Origin: Thiomicrorhabdus sp965602805
Lineage (GTDB): Bacteria; Pseudomonadota; Gammaproteobacteria; Thiomicrospirales; Thiomicrospiraceae
Direction of reading: 5' to 3'
Length of the DNA: 64,000 nt
Assembly: GCA_965602805.1 (NCBI GenBank)
Contig: CBFCZK010000002.1
Coordinates: 124,001 to 188,000 of the forward strand
Shown in pieces: positions 50,506 through 59,381 of the stretch; positions within the stretch are counted from its first letter, which is position 1; each line of letters begins with the position of its first letter. Both the position numbers and the translations under genes were made by a program. The notes under the pieces were generated by a model. The model had not been told where the DNA came from. It searched no databases and worked only from the letters and a program-made list of their open reading frames with translations.

Positions 50506-51039
50506 CTATATCAGTAGACTCTGGTTTTCTGGAGTTTGTGCAAAATACGAAGCGGCTCCTGCGAAATCAACCCCGTCGATAAATTCATTCTGCTCATAGC
50601 CCATCAAGTCAACCGTCATTTGGCAGGCCGTCATTTTGACCCCCAACTCTAGGCATAAAGCCCGCAACTCTTCAATAGGCACCTGGCCTTGCAACAGCAT
50701 CTGCTTTTTAAAGCCCCAAGTCGCCAGCATCGCTGCGCCAGGCAATGTCCAAACCAGGCCTGGTAGCTTTTGATTCCAATCAATCTTCTTTAACCATTCA
50801 GGTCCAACAGGACTCTTAACAGGCACGCCTGGATTCCCTAATGGGGACACCTTCAGACCTTGCGTATTTTTTAAGATTGTTTTTAAACCATAAAAGGTAA
50901 AAAACATTTCAACCTCTTTATCCATAACCGCCGCCGTGCTCGCCAAGATAAAGGCAGGATACGCCCAATCCAATGTGCCTTTAGTCTGAATCAGACTAAA
51001 CTGACTCGACACTTGCTGAGTTTCAATGATTTTATCCAT
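50506..51039 (-). CDS. dsrE2: DsrE2-like sulfur carrier protein
   Basis: A 177-residue DsrE/DsrF-fold protein. The N-terminal LDWAYPAFILASTAAVMDKEV and the cysteine in MTACQMTVDLMGYEQNEF match the DsrE2 group, which passes persulfide sulfur together with TusA and rhodaneses in sulfur oxidisers. It lies 31 bp after tusA in the same direction. A perfect iterated palindrome lies at 50753-50764. Confidence 0.87.
   Translation of the reverse strand: MDKIIETQQVSSQFSLIQTKGTLDWAYPAFILASTAAVMDKEVEMFFTFYGLKTILKNTQGLKVSPLGNPGVPVKSPVGPEWLKKIDWNQKLPGLVWTLPGAAMLATWGFKKQMLLQGQVPIEELRALCLELGVKMTACQMTVDLMGYEQNEFIDGVDFAGAASYFAQTPENQSLLI
50753..50764. repeat. iterated palindrome ACCAGGCCTGGT inside a coding region
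   Basis: A perfect core within dsrE2, encoding P-G-L-V. Confidence 0.85.
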
Positions 51040-51070
51040 AGCAACCTCTAATTAAGCCTTTTAAAAGAGT

Positions 51071-51289
51071 CTAACGCCAAATTTGAAATTCAATAACAGG
51101 TGACTGTTGAACCAATTTGCATTGTAAACCTTGTTGCTGACAAAAAGCAGGAACATCCTTCAACCCTCCCGTATCCGTCAACTCCATCGATATCTGAGCA
51201 TCTACCATTGGGTTTTGTGCCAAGCACTTTTTAAGTTTAATCATTGGCATCGGACACGCCAAGCCTTTGGTATCAAGTTTTATTAACAT
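51071..51289 (-). CDS. tusA: TusA-family sulfurtransferase
   Basis: A 72-residue protein with the signature L-D-T-K-G-L-A-C-P-M-P at residues 5-15, where the cysteine carries persulfide sulfur. It is a central sulfur relay protein in sulfur oxidisers. The tusA-dsrE2 pair is typical; a rhodanese gene is not present in the immediate vicinity. It may be co-transcribed with dsrE2-pssA-leuA. Confidence 0.92.
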   Translation of the reverse strand: MLIKLDTKGLACPMPMIKLKKCLAQNPMVDAQISMELTDTGGLKDVPAFCQQQGLQCKLVQQSPVIEFQIWR

Positions 51290-51497
51290 AATCCACTCTT
51301 AAAATAATTTACGGAGGCTGAAAACAGATTAATCTATACAGTAACCCAAGTAATAACCTGTTAGCTTGCATACTTTAGCCTATTATTAAAACTAACCTAA
51401 ATTAAAATGGCTTACTTATAATAACGATGCTAGCCATATTAAAATGGATAGCGTTAGTGGCACAACCCTAGAAAAACGATTGACAACAAGATGTAAA

Positions 51498-52979
51498 ATG
51501 GACTCCCACATGCATTACCGCCAACTGATTAGCCAAAATTTTCTCGCCCTACTTCTGCTTCAAGCCGTTCCTTTATTAGCGCACTCCGCAGACCTTCCTG
51601 ATCTCGGTGCGCCAGATTTAATTGAGTATGACCAACAAACCGAAGAAAAACTCGGGCGCGCATTCACAACCTCTCTACATAGGGATTATTCACTAAACTA
51701 TGATCCAGAAGTCGTCAGTTTCGTGCGTAAAATCGGCCATAAGATTGCCAGCCAAACCGGTAACCATCGAAATTTTAGGTTTTACGTGATTGATAATGAT
51801 TCAATCAACGCCTTTGCCGGCCCTAATGGGGTTATTGGGATACACACAGGACTGATTCAAGCAGTACAAAGTGAAGATGAACTTGCTTCAGTGATTGCTC
51901 ACGAGATTGCGCATGTTACCCAAAGACACCTTTCACGGCGCTATGAATACCAGTCCAACCAAGGCAATGTCGCCAGCATTGCCACTATGCTGGCGGCCAT
52001 TCTAATCGGAATGCATGATGCAAATGCGGGCATGGCGACTCTAATGGGCGGCATGGGTTATAACATGGAACAACAGCTCAAGAATTCACGCTTGCACGAA
52101 TCTGAAGCGGACTCAGAAGGCATTGAGTTTCTGCATAAAGCTAATTACAACCCTTATGCGATGGGACAATTTTTTGCACGCTTATCAAAAGCTGGGCAAA
52201 ACAATTCGTTTGCACTGCCAGAGATTCTTCGCACGCACCCCGTCACAGAGCGCCGGCTGGCTGAAGCTGGAAATAGAGCGCAAACCATGCCACCTATTAC
52301 AACAAGAGAGCCCAACAACACCTTAAACTTAATTAAACTTCGCCTCAATCAAGACAACCTTCAACATGAGAGTCATGACCTGTTTTTCATAAAAAAACAA
52401 CAATCGGCGGCCGAAAATTGCTATCAACTTAACTCTATCCATTTGAACAACCCTACTAACAGCTCAACATTAAATGAAAGTAGGCAGTGTTTATGGCAAC
52501 TAATGACAGACACACCTGAACAGCTTCTATATTCCAATCTAATGATGGAATCCGTTAGCAAGCACCAAAACCAAGACATTAAATCTTTAGAACGATTAAT
52601 AAAATACGCTGAGCATCAACAAGCACTATACCCCAACGACACAGCAGGGCTATTACGCTACGCGGACTTACTGGTCAAGCACGATAAAGTAGGACTGGCA
52701 AAAAACATATTAGAATCCAGGAGTGAGAATCTGAGATACCAGTATGAGATAAACCAAAAACTTTCTGAAATATATGCGCAAGAACATAAAAATGCAGAGG
52801 CATTGTACTTCCAAGCCGTTGCGCAGATGGACATTGGCAATACAAAAAGAAGTCAATACCTTCTAAAAAAGGCAGAAGAAAACCTGAACGATACGGATAT
52901 AGCTTTAAAACAGAAAATTTTTCTATTCACAAACAAAAACTCCAACTTGTTGAAAAACATTACTAAAAAGCCGGAATAG
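51498..52979 (+). CDS. bepA: periplasmic M48 metalloprotease with TPR repeats (BepA-like)
   Basis: Start taken at ATG 51498; ATGs at 51444 and 51510 are alternatives and none has a good ribosome-binding site. The signal peptide (NFLALLLLQAVPLLAHS) is followed by the M48 domain with HEIAHVTQRH and the distal ligand ESEADSEGIEF. The C-terminal half contains helical TPR-like repeats. BepA-type proteases degrade or assist stalled outer-membrane proteins such as LptD. Divergent from tusA. Confidence 0.88.
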   Translation: MDSHMHYRQLISQNFLALLLLQAVPLLAHSADLPDLGAPDLIEYDQQTEEKLGRAFTTSLHRDYSLNYDPEVVSFVRKIGHKIASQTGNHRNFRFYVIDNDSINAFAGPNGVIGIHTGLIQAVQSEDELASVIAHEIAHVTQRHLSRRYEYQSNQGNVASIATMLAAILIGMHDANAGMATLMGGMGYNMEQQLKNSRLHESEADSEGIEFLHKANYNPYAMGQFFARLSKAGQNNSFALPEILRTHPVTERRLAEAGNRAQTMPPITTREPNNTLNLIKLRLNQDNLQHESHDLFFIKKQQSAAENCYQLNSIHLNNPTNSSTLNESRQCLWQLMTDTPEQLLYSNLMMESVSKHQNQDIKSLERLIKYAEHQQALYPNDTAGLLRYADLLVKHDKVGLAKNILESRSENLRYQYEINQKLSEIYAQEHKNAEALYFQAVAQMDIGNTKRSQYLLKKAEENLNDTDIALKQKIFLFTNKNSNLLKNITKKPE

Positions 52980-53156
52980 GAACTTGTCATAAATTTTCAT
53001 GTGCAAGCTATTAAATAATACTATAGAAAATCTTGAGTAAAACCCTTGCGTTTGTTTCCCAACGCAGTAAGCTACCATCCCTAAGAACAAGTGATTGTTC
53101 AAAATAAAAATCCCAACATATATGGGAACGTCGAAAGACACTTTAGGAGGAGAGGA

Positions 53157-53534
53157 ATGATGAATTCTAAAATGAAACAACTGTTGACAGCTTTAGCACT
53201 TTCAACCGCCGTGATTGCAGTTCCTGCAACTGTACAAGCAGCTGAAAAAGCTGTATCTTCGATTGATGAGGGTAAAAAGCTTGCTTTTAGCAAGAAAAAG
53301 GGTAATTGTTTAGCTTGCCATATGGTAGGTAACGGCGTTATGCCAGGCAATATTGGCCCTGCCATTATTGCAATGAAATTACGCTACCCTGATAAGCAAA
53401 AGCTTGTCAACAAAATCTGGGGGACGCCTGAAACTCAGACCGTCCCTAACAGCATGATGCCTCCTTTTGGACAAAATGGTATTTTGACTGATAGTGAAAT
53501 CAATAAAATTGTTGATTACATTTATACACTGTAA
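53157..53534 (+). CDS. soxX: sulfur-oxidation cytochrome SoxX
   Basis: Start chosen at the first of two ATGs at 53157, behind AGGAGGAGAGG; 125 residues with a signal peptide ending A-V-Q-A-A. One haem site C51-L-A-C54-H55 is followed by MVGNGVMPGNIGPA and the MMPPFGQNGILTDSEINKIVDYIYTL end that holds the methionine ligand. SoxX pairs with SoxA to attach thiosulfate to SoxYZ. First gene of soxXYZA. Confidence 0.94.
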   Translation: MMNSKMKQLLTALALSTAVIAVPATVQAAEKAVSSIDEGKKLAFSKKKGNCLACHMVGNGVMPGNIGPAIIAMKLRYPDKQKLVNKIWGTPETQTVPNSMMPPFGQNGILTDSEINKIVDYIYTL

Positions 53535-53568
53535 TTTTTTCAAACCTTAATTGGGAGTTTAAAAACTT

Positions 53569-54036
53569 ATGAAACGTAGATCTTTTCTTAAAGGTACACT
53601 AGCTACTAGTGCTGCAGCTGTTGCTGTAAACGCTGGTCTTTTAACGCCAAGCACTGTATTAGCTGATTGGAACACTAAAGCATTTACTGCTAAGACAACT
53701 GACGATGCAATCTCTGCAGTTTTCGGTGCTAGCAATGCAACTGCTTCTGGTGATGTAGTGCTTAAAGCCCCTGCTATCGCAGAAAATGGCGCGGTAACAC
53801 CTGTTACTGTTGACGCTTCTGGTATCTCTGGTGTTGAGTCTATTGCTATCTTAGCAAGCAAAAACCCTATTCCACTAGTCTGTGAATATACTTTTGCTGC
53901 ATCTGCAGTAGGTTATGTATCTACTCGTATCAAAATGGGTCAAACCATGAATGTTATCGCGATTGTTAAAGCTGGTGGTAAATTACTAAAAGCTGAGCAA
54001 GAAGTTAAAGTAACAATCGGTGGTTGTGGTGGTTAA
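53569..54036 (+). CDS. soxY: sulfur-carrier subunit SoxY
   Basis: A 155-residue protein with a twin-arginine signal (MKRRSFLKGTLATS) and the C-terminal G-G-C-G-G arm, whose cysteine carries the sulfur intermediate during thiosulfate oxidation. It lies 34 bp after soxX. An inverted repeat ACTTTAAAC/GTTTAAAGT at 54040-54060 follows the stop. Confidence 0.96.
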   Translation: MKRRSFLKGTLATSAAAVAVNAGLLTPSTVLADWNTKAFTAKTTDDAISAVFGASNATASGDVVLKAPAIAENGAVTPVTVDASGISGVESIAILASKNPIPLVCEYTFAASAVGYVSTRIKMGQTMNVIAIVKAGGKLLKAEQEVKVTIGGCGG

Positions 54037-54104
54037 TTCACTTTAAACATTGTTTAAAGTTTATTTAATACACGACAATTAAAGAATTAGAAAAAGGAAA
54101 TAAC

Positions 54105-54416
54105 ATGTCTATTAAAATCAGAATGCGTGGTAAAACAAAAGCAGGTCTTGCTGAAGTTAAAGCACTAATCAAGCACCCAATGGAATCAGGTGTTCGTATG
54201 GATAAGAAAACTGGTAAGCCATTTCCAGCTAAATACATCGATATGGTTGCAATCACTGTAAACGGCGTTACAGCAATTGATGCTCAGTGGTCTGGTGCAG
54301 TTTCTGCTAACCCATATATGGCTGTTAAAGTTAAAGCTAACTCTGGTGATGAAATCGGAATTACTCTTTCAGATAACACTGGTCAGAAAGGTACTTCTAC
54401 ACTTAAGTTAAAATAA
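54105..54416 (+). CDS. soxZ: SoxZ, partner of SoxY
   Basis: A 103-residue immunoglobulin-like protein (KIRMRGKTKAGLAEVKALIKHPMESG) without signal peptide, exported with SoxY by the Tat system as a complex. It has the usual length and lies between soxY and soxA. Confidence 0.96.
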   Translation: MSIKIRMRGKTKAGLAEVKALIKHPMESGVRMDKKTGKPFPAKYIDMVAITVNGVTAIDAQWSGAVSANPYMAVKVKANSGDEIGITLSDNTGQKGTSTLKLK

Positions 54417-54430
54417 TTAAGTGAGTATCT

Positions 54431-54454
54431 GGTATCAGTCTTCAGACTGATACC
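54431..54454 (+). promoter_or_regulatory. intercistronic hairpin between soxZ and soxA
   Basis: GGTATCAGTC pairs perfectly with GACTGATACC over a TTCA loop. No T-run follows, so it more likely protects the soxXYZ 3' end after processing and so makes SoxYZ more abundant than SoxA. Confidence 0.7.
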
Positions 54455-54466
54455 AAAAATAACAAA

Positions 54467-54484
54467 AATAATAATAATAATAAT
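54467..54484 (+). repeat. AAT trinucleotide microsatellite before soxA
   Basis: Six perfect AAT units in the soxZ-soxA spacer, 35 bp before the soxA start and 23 bp before its GGAGGA. Slippage would change spacer length without touching coding sequence. Confidence 0.85.
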
Positions 54485-54519
54485 TTGAAATATACAGAGC
54501 TCTCGGACGGAGGATAGGA

Positions 54520-55350
54520 ATGAAAAATACATTACTAATCGCCTTATCATTAGGTGTTACAGTAGCCGCCACTTCGACAATGGCAACGGCTATGGATCCT
54601 GAAATTGATCGCCTACAATTGGTTGATTACTTTAAGGCAAAAAATCCAAAAATTGCCCCTGACGCATATGTCAACGGTGCATACATATACTCAGCTGACA
54701 AAATGTCACAATGGGAATCTGCTGAAGAATTCCCTCCATATTTAGATGCAATTGATGCGGGTGAAGCCTACTACAATAAAGACAAAGCATCCTACGACAA
54801 GTGTTTTGGAACTGATGTTTCTACCATTCGTCCAAAGTACCCGTACTTTGATGAAAAAGCACAACAAGTCGTTACACTTGAAGGCGCAATCAACAGCTGT
54901 CGTACAGATGCTGGTTTAAAAGCATACAAGTGGAAAAAAGGTGCTCTTGCTCAAGTGAGTGCTTACCTTGCATACAATTCACGTGGTCAAAAAATTGATA
55001 TTAAGATTGATTCTGATGGCGCTAAAAAAGCCTATGAAGCAGGTCGTAACATCTACATCAAGCCAAGCGGACAATTAGGTCTATCTTGTGCAAAATGCCA
55101 CACTTATAACGCTGGACGTAAGGCGCGTTCAAACCTACTATCTCCTATTTTAGGACACACAACACACTTCCCTGTGTTCCGTGCTAAATGGCAGTCCTTA
55201 GGTACTATGCACCGTCGCTATGGCGGTTGTCACAAAAACATGCGTGCCAAGCCTTTTAAGGCACAAAGTGAAGAGTACCGTAATCTAGAGTTCTTCGAAG
55301 CCTATATCTCAAATGGCTTAGAAATTAATGGACCAGGTTACCGCGAATAA
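54520..55350 (+). CDS. soxA: sulfur-oxidation cytochrome SoxA, monohaem form
   Basis: A 276-residue L-cysteine S-thiosulfotransferase subunit with signal peptide to about ATAMD. One haem site C190-A-K-C193-H194 is followed by the active-site C237 in YGGCHKNMRAKPF, the persulfurated cysteine of SoxA. The N-terminal domain lacks a CXXCH; two cysteines there (C95 in DKCFG, C127 in NSCRTD) likely form a disulfide. This is the monohaem type rather than the dihaem type of Paracoccus. GGAGGA precedes the ATG. soxB and soxCD are not in the window. Confidence 0.95.
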   Translation: MKNTLLIALSLGVTVAATSTMATAMDPEIDRLQLVDYFKAKNPKIAPDAYVNGAYIYSADKMSQWESAEEFPPYLDAIDAGEAYYNKDKASYDKCFGTDVSTIRPKYPYFDEKAQQVVTLEGAINSCRTDAGLKAYKWKKGALAQVSAYLAYNSRGQKIDIKIDSDGAKKAYEAGRNIYIKPSGQLGLSCAKCHTYNAGRKARSNLLSPILGHTTHFPVFRAKWQSLGTMHRRYGGCHKNMRAKPFKAQSEEYRNLEFFEAYISNGLEINGPGYRE

Positions 55351-55373
55351 GCTATATCCATTCGCACTTAAAG

Positions 55374-55398
55374 AACCCAGCTCTGCTGGGTTTTTTTA
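55374..55398 (+). terminator. soxA terminator
   Basis: AACCCAGC at 55374-55381 pairs with GCTGGGTT at 55385-55392 and runs into TTTTTT. It closes the sox operon. Confidence 0.92.
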
Positions 55399-55603
55399 TG
55401 TCTATCATTTAATGCCCTGTATTAACTTCCAATCATTTGACCAGGCCTGGCCAACTCCCAAATGGATAAAACTCGCTTAATGCGACAACTTACTAAAAAC
55501 CTACCTACTCTCCTCTACATCTTAGATAGCTTCCCTGACCATGCTTCAATCGAAACCGTACCTAGAACTTCTAATCTTACTGGCTAACCACAAAAACGAC
55601 AGA
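55399..55603. other. intergenic region with a degenerate iterated palindrome
   Basis: At 55440-55451 the sequence ACCAGGCCTGGC differs from the iterated palindrome by one base. The rest of the 205 bp has no recognisable gene or signal. Confidence 0.6.
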
Positions 55604-55630
55604 CATAAAAAAACCAGCACATGGCTGGTT
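55604..55630 (-). terminator. terminator of the TerB-like gene
   Basis: AACCAGC at 55612-55618 pairs with GCTGGTT at 55624-55630; on the minus strand eight T residues follow. It lies 46 bp after the stop codon. Confidence 0.9.
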
Positions 55631-55675
55631 CTTATATAGGCGATTAACATGGCTAATAAGGAATTAATGCTCCGC

Positions 55676-56077
55676 CTACAAGCCTTTCAACATTTGCTCA
55701 CCTTCGTAGACCCAATCAAACCCTTGACGCACCCACCTTTCAAGGCGAAGCATAAATTCAGTATCATTCATCCCCAACTTCTGAGCAATTAGAAATACTT
55801 TATCTTGCTCTTCTTTACCAAAATGGCCGTCTTTATAAGAGATTTTAATCAACTCTTGTAGAAGAATTATTTTAGACTGCCTGGTATCTAATACCTTTAA
55901 CAAGGCATCGATATCAACATCTGCCTTATCCATATCATAATGAATACCGTAAGCCGAACTAAAGTCTTTTAGATACTGAATCTCTTCTTCAGAGATATCA
56001 TTATCTGCGGCGGCTAGATTTGCGGCCAGGTCAAATACGACCTGACGTTGTTCTTGGGTTAATTTATCTGCAAACAT
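55676..56077 (-). CDS. TerB-like all-helical protein
   Basis: A 133-residue acidic protein with the TerB/DjlA-like helical pattern: FDLAANLAAADNDISEEEIQYLKDFSSAYG and LLQELIKISYKDGHFGKEEQDKVFLIAQKLG, each with metal-binding-like acidic loops. TerB domains occur in stress and tellurite-resistance contexts but the family is broad. It starts 18 bp after ilvD, perhaps co-transcribed. Confidence 0.7.
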   Translation of the reverse strand: MFADKLTQEQRQVVFDLAANLAAADNDISEEEIQYLKDFSSAYGIHYDMDKADVDIDALLKVLDTRQSKIILLQELIKISYKDGHFGKEEQDKVFLIAQKLGMNDTEFMLRLERWVRQGFDWVYEGEQMLKGL

Positions 56078-56095
56078 ATTCTATTCTCCGTTAGA

Positions 56096-57952
56096 TTATC
56101 GGTGTTCAATCTGTTCAACATCACGAACGGCACCAAATGCCGCACTGGTTGTCATTGCAGCATAAGCACGCAAGGCTGCGCTGATTTTACGTGGACGCAC
56201 CTCAACAGGCTTCCAAGCATCGCGGCCTTTAGAGACCATCGCTTGGCGACGTTCTGCAAACATTTCATCTGTTAATAAAGCTTTAATTGTACGATTAGGA
56301 ATATCAATTTCAATACTATCACCTTCTTCAATCAATCCGATATTACCACCTTCCGCCGCTTCAGGTGAAGCATGACCGATAGAAAGACCTGACGTTCCAC
56401 CTGAGAAGCGCCCGTCCGTTAATAAAGCACACGCCTTACCCAAACCTTTGGATTTCAGATAACTCGTAGGATAGAGCATCTCTTGCATTCCAGGCCCACC
56501 TTTTGGCCCTTCATAACGGATAATTAAAACATCACCTTCATTGATTTCATTGGCAAGAATAGACGCAACAGCAGAATCCTGACTTTCGAAAATACGCGCA
56601 GGCCCTGTGAATTTAAAGATAGATTCATCGACACCAGCCGTCTTAACAATACAACCATCCAGCGCAATATTACCGTAAAGTACGGCTAAGCCACCTTCCT
56701 TGGTATACGCATGCTCTACATCACGCACACAACCATCAACAGGATCGTCATCAACCGTCTTCCAACGCTTGCTTTGACTAAAGGCTTCTGTGGTTCTGAC
56801 ATTACCAGGCGCCGCTCTAAAGAACGTATCTATCGCTTCATCATCGGTACGACGGATATCCCAAAGATCGAGTGCCGCACCCATCGTAGAGGCGTGAACG
56901 GTTGGAACATCACGTTTAATCAAACCACCACGATCCAACTCACCTAAGATTCGCATAATACCACCGGCACGATGCACGTCTTCCATGTGAAATTGTTTTG
57001 AGTTCGGAGCAACTTTAACCAAGCAAGGTACTCGACGTGAGATATGATCCATATCTGCCATAGTGAAATTGACTTCTGCTTCTTTTGCAATCGCTAATAA
57101 ATGCAATACAGTATTGGTTGACCCCCCCATCGCAACATCCAAAGTCATCGCATTTTCAAATGCCTCAAAGGTTGCAATTGAACGTGGCAATACAGAAAAA
57201 TCATCTTCATCATAATGCTTCTTAGTAATCTCAACGATACGACGCCCTGCTTCTTCAAACAGGTGTCTACGGTCAGCATGGGTTGCTAAGGTTGTTCCAT
57301 TACCTGGCAAAGCAATCCCTAAGGCTTCTGCTAGACAGTTCATGGAATTGGCTGTGAACATCCCAGAACAAGAACCACAAGTAGGACAGGCTGAAACTTC
57401 AACGTCTTCAACATCCGAGTCAGAAACACTATCATCCGCCGCCATAACCATGGCATCGACTAAATCAAGCTTAATACCAATACCACCAAGGACGGTTTTA
57501 CCGGATTCCATAGGGCCACCAGTTACGAAAATAGTTGGGATGTTTAAACGCATCGCCGCCATCATCATACCCGGAGTGATTTTGTCACAGTTTGAAATAC
57601 AAACTAAGGCATCGGCACAGTGTGCATTCACCATGTATTCAACAGAATCCGCAATCAAATCGCGAGAAGGCAGAGAGTACAACATGCCATCATGACCCAT
57701 TGCAATCCCATCATCGACCGCGATGGTATTGAACTCCTTGGCAACTCCGCCGGCCTCTTCAATGACACGAGCGACCAATTGACCCATATCCTTTAAATGA
57801 ACATGACCCGGTACAAACTGAGTAAAGGAGTTAGCAATAGCGATAATAGGCTTACCGAAATCTCCGGTTTCCATGCCCGTGGCTCTCCACAAGGCGCGAG
57901 CACCTGCCATATTACGGCCATGAGTACTGGTTTTTGAACGATATACAGGCAT
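56096..57952 (-). CDS. ilvD: dihydroxy-acid dehydratase
   Basis: A 618-residue Fe-S enzyme catalysing the third common step of branched-chain synthesis. The cluster cysteines lie in CISNCDKITPG and CPTCGSCSGMFTANSMN, and PMESGKTVLGG is the conserved loop. It is remote from ilvBNC (about 33 kb away). Confidence 0.97.
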   Translation of the reverse strand: MPVYRSKTSTHGRNMAGARALWRATGMETGDFGKPIIAIANSFTQFVPGHVHLKDMGQLVARVIEEAGGVAKEFNTIAVDDGIAMGHDGMLYSLPSRDLIADSVEYMVNAHCADALVCISNCDKITPGMMMAAMRLNIPTIFVTGGPMESGKTVLGGIGIKLDLVDAMVMAADDSVSDSDVEDVEVSACPTCGSCSGMFTANSMNCLAEALGIALPGNGTTLATHADRRHLFEEAGRRIVEITKKHYDEDDFSVLPRSIATFEAFENAMTLDVAMGGSTNTVLHLLAIAKEAEVNFTMADMDHISRRVPCLVKVAPNSKQFHMEDVHRAGGIMRILGELDRGGLIKRDVPTVHASTMGAALDLWDIRRTDDEAIDTFFRAAPGNVRTTEAFSQSKRWKTVDDDPVDGCVRDVEHAYTKEGGLAVLYGNIALDGCIVKTAGVDESIFKFTGPARIFESQDSAVASILANEINEGDVLIIRYEGPKGGPGMQEMLYPTSYLKSKGLGKACALLTDGRFSGGTSGLSIGHASPEAAEGGNIGLIEEGDSIEIDIPNRTIKALLTDEMFAERRQAMVSKGRDAWKPVEVRPRKISAALRAYAAMTTSAAFGAVRDVEQIEHR

Positions 57953-58073
57953 TAAAAGCTCCTTTGAGTTTATGCGTTTGATTTAACAATACTGAAGTGA
58001 GATCTCGAGTATTTAGACTTTCACCGACAGACTGTTTATACTTACAAAATTATTAGCCTATTTTCGCACATTC

Positions 58074-59372
58074 ATGAAGCAATCTGAATTAGATTTTATT
58101 AATACATTAAGACTATCTTCTCGGTATATCGAACAACACCGTGGGAAAACCTGTGTCGTTTATTTACCCGGCGAGTTAATGCAAGCGCCAGAGACGTTAA
58201 AACAGTTCTCTCAAGACATTGGCCTGTTGCATAACCTAGGTTTAAAGATTGTCTTAGTGATGGGTGCAACGCCGCAAATCAATGCAGCATTAGAAGCCCA
58301 GAATATTCCTTGGCAACATCATCAACAGTTCAGAATTACCCCTTTAGAAAGTTTACCTGTATTTCAGCAAACCATTGGCACCGTCCGTAGCCAGTTAGAA
58401 GCTGTTTTTAGCCAGGCTACTTGCATGCAGGCGAATCCATTAACCCTAATTTCGGGTAACTGGGTCATTGCCCAACCGAAAGGCGTTGTTGATGGTATTG
58501 ATTTTCAATACACTGGCAAACTCAGAAAAATCAATCATGCGGCCATATCAGGTTCACTCGCCGCTGGACAGATTGCCCTGCTAACGCCGCTGGCTTACTC
58601 TTTGACGGGTGAGGTCTTCAACCTAAATACACTTGAACAGGCTTGCGAAGTCGCCAATGCCATTCAAGCGGATAAATTAATGGTGTTTGGCAGTGTTTTA
58701 CAACTTCAAGATTTACCCAAGCATTTAAGTATTCCTGAATTAGAATCTTTGATTCAAACGTCTAACAACCCCGCTCAGGTGCGTTTTCTGCAGCAACTCG
58801 CAAAAACCAACCACACGGTTAAGCGCGTACACATTATGGAACAAGAAAATCCTGGCGCCCTGCTTCTAGAACTGTTTACCCTTGATGGCGTTGGCACGCT
58901 TATCTTTAGTGATCGTTATCATCAACTGCGTCCTGCTACGATTGATGATGTTGGGGGGATTCTGGACTTGATTTCACCTTTAGAGGCGCAAGGTGTTTTG
59001 GTTAAACGCTCCAGGGAACGCCTTGAATTAGAAATTGAAAACTTTATTTTGGTTGAAAGAGATCAACACATTATTGGCTGCGCTGCACTTTACCCAATTG
59101 CGGATAAGATGGGAGAGCTGGCCTGCTTAGCGGTCCATGAAAGTTATCAAGGACAAGAACTTGGGGCAGAACTCCTTAAAGCGATTGAGAAAAAAGCAAC
59201 GACACTAGGACTAAATAGTTTATTCCTACTGAGCACACATACACATCATTGGTTTATTGAGCACGGTTTTAAGCTGGATTCTATTTCCGCTTTACCCTCA
59301 GAAAAGCAATCCCTCTATAATTTTCAAAGACAATCCAAAGTCCTGATAAAACCGCTGTCATCTCACAGCTAA
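58074..59372 (+). CDS. argA: amino-acid N-acetyltransferase (N-acetylglutamate synthase)
   Basis: A 432-residue protein with an N-terminal amino-acid-kinase-like domain (about residues 20-265, IVLVMGATPQINAAL) and a C-terminal GNAT domain (AVHESYQGQELGAELLKAIEKKA, about 285-420). It catalyses the first step of arginine synthesis. Separated from ilvD by a 121-bp divergent spacer. Confidence 0.94.
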   Translation: MKQSELDFINTLRLSSRYIEQHRGKTCVVYLPGELMQAPETLKQFSQDIGLLHNLGLKIVLVMGATPQINAALEAQNIPWQHHQQFRITPLESLPVFQQTIGTVRSQLEAVFSQATCMQANPLTLISGNWVIAQPKGVVDGIDFQYTGKLRKINHAAISGSLAAGQIALLTPLAYSLTGEVFNLNTLEQACEVANAIQADKLMVFGSVLQLQDLPKHLSIPELESLIQTSNNPAQVRFLQQLAKTNHTVKRVHIMEQENPGALLLELFTLDGVGTLIFSDRYHQLRPATIDDVGGILDLISPLEAQGVLVKRSRERLELEIENFILVERDQHIIGCAALYPIADKMGELACLAVHESYQGQELGAELLKAIEKKATTLGLNSLFLLSTHTHHWFIEHGFKLDSISALPSEKQSLYNFQRQSKVLIKPLSSHS

Positions 59373-59381
59373 AGCGAATCC

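Noticed and set aside
54467..54484. Phase-variable coding repeat
   Set aside because: The AAT tract is outside any gene and a multiple of three, so slippage would not switch a frame; only spacing could change.
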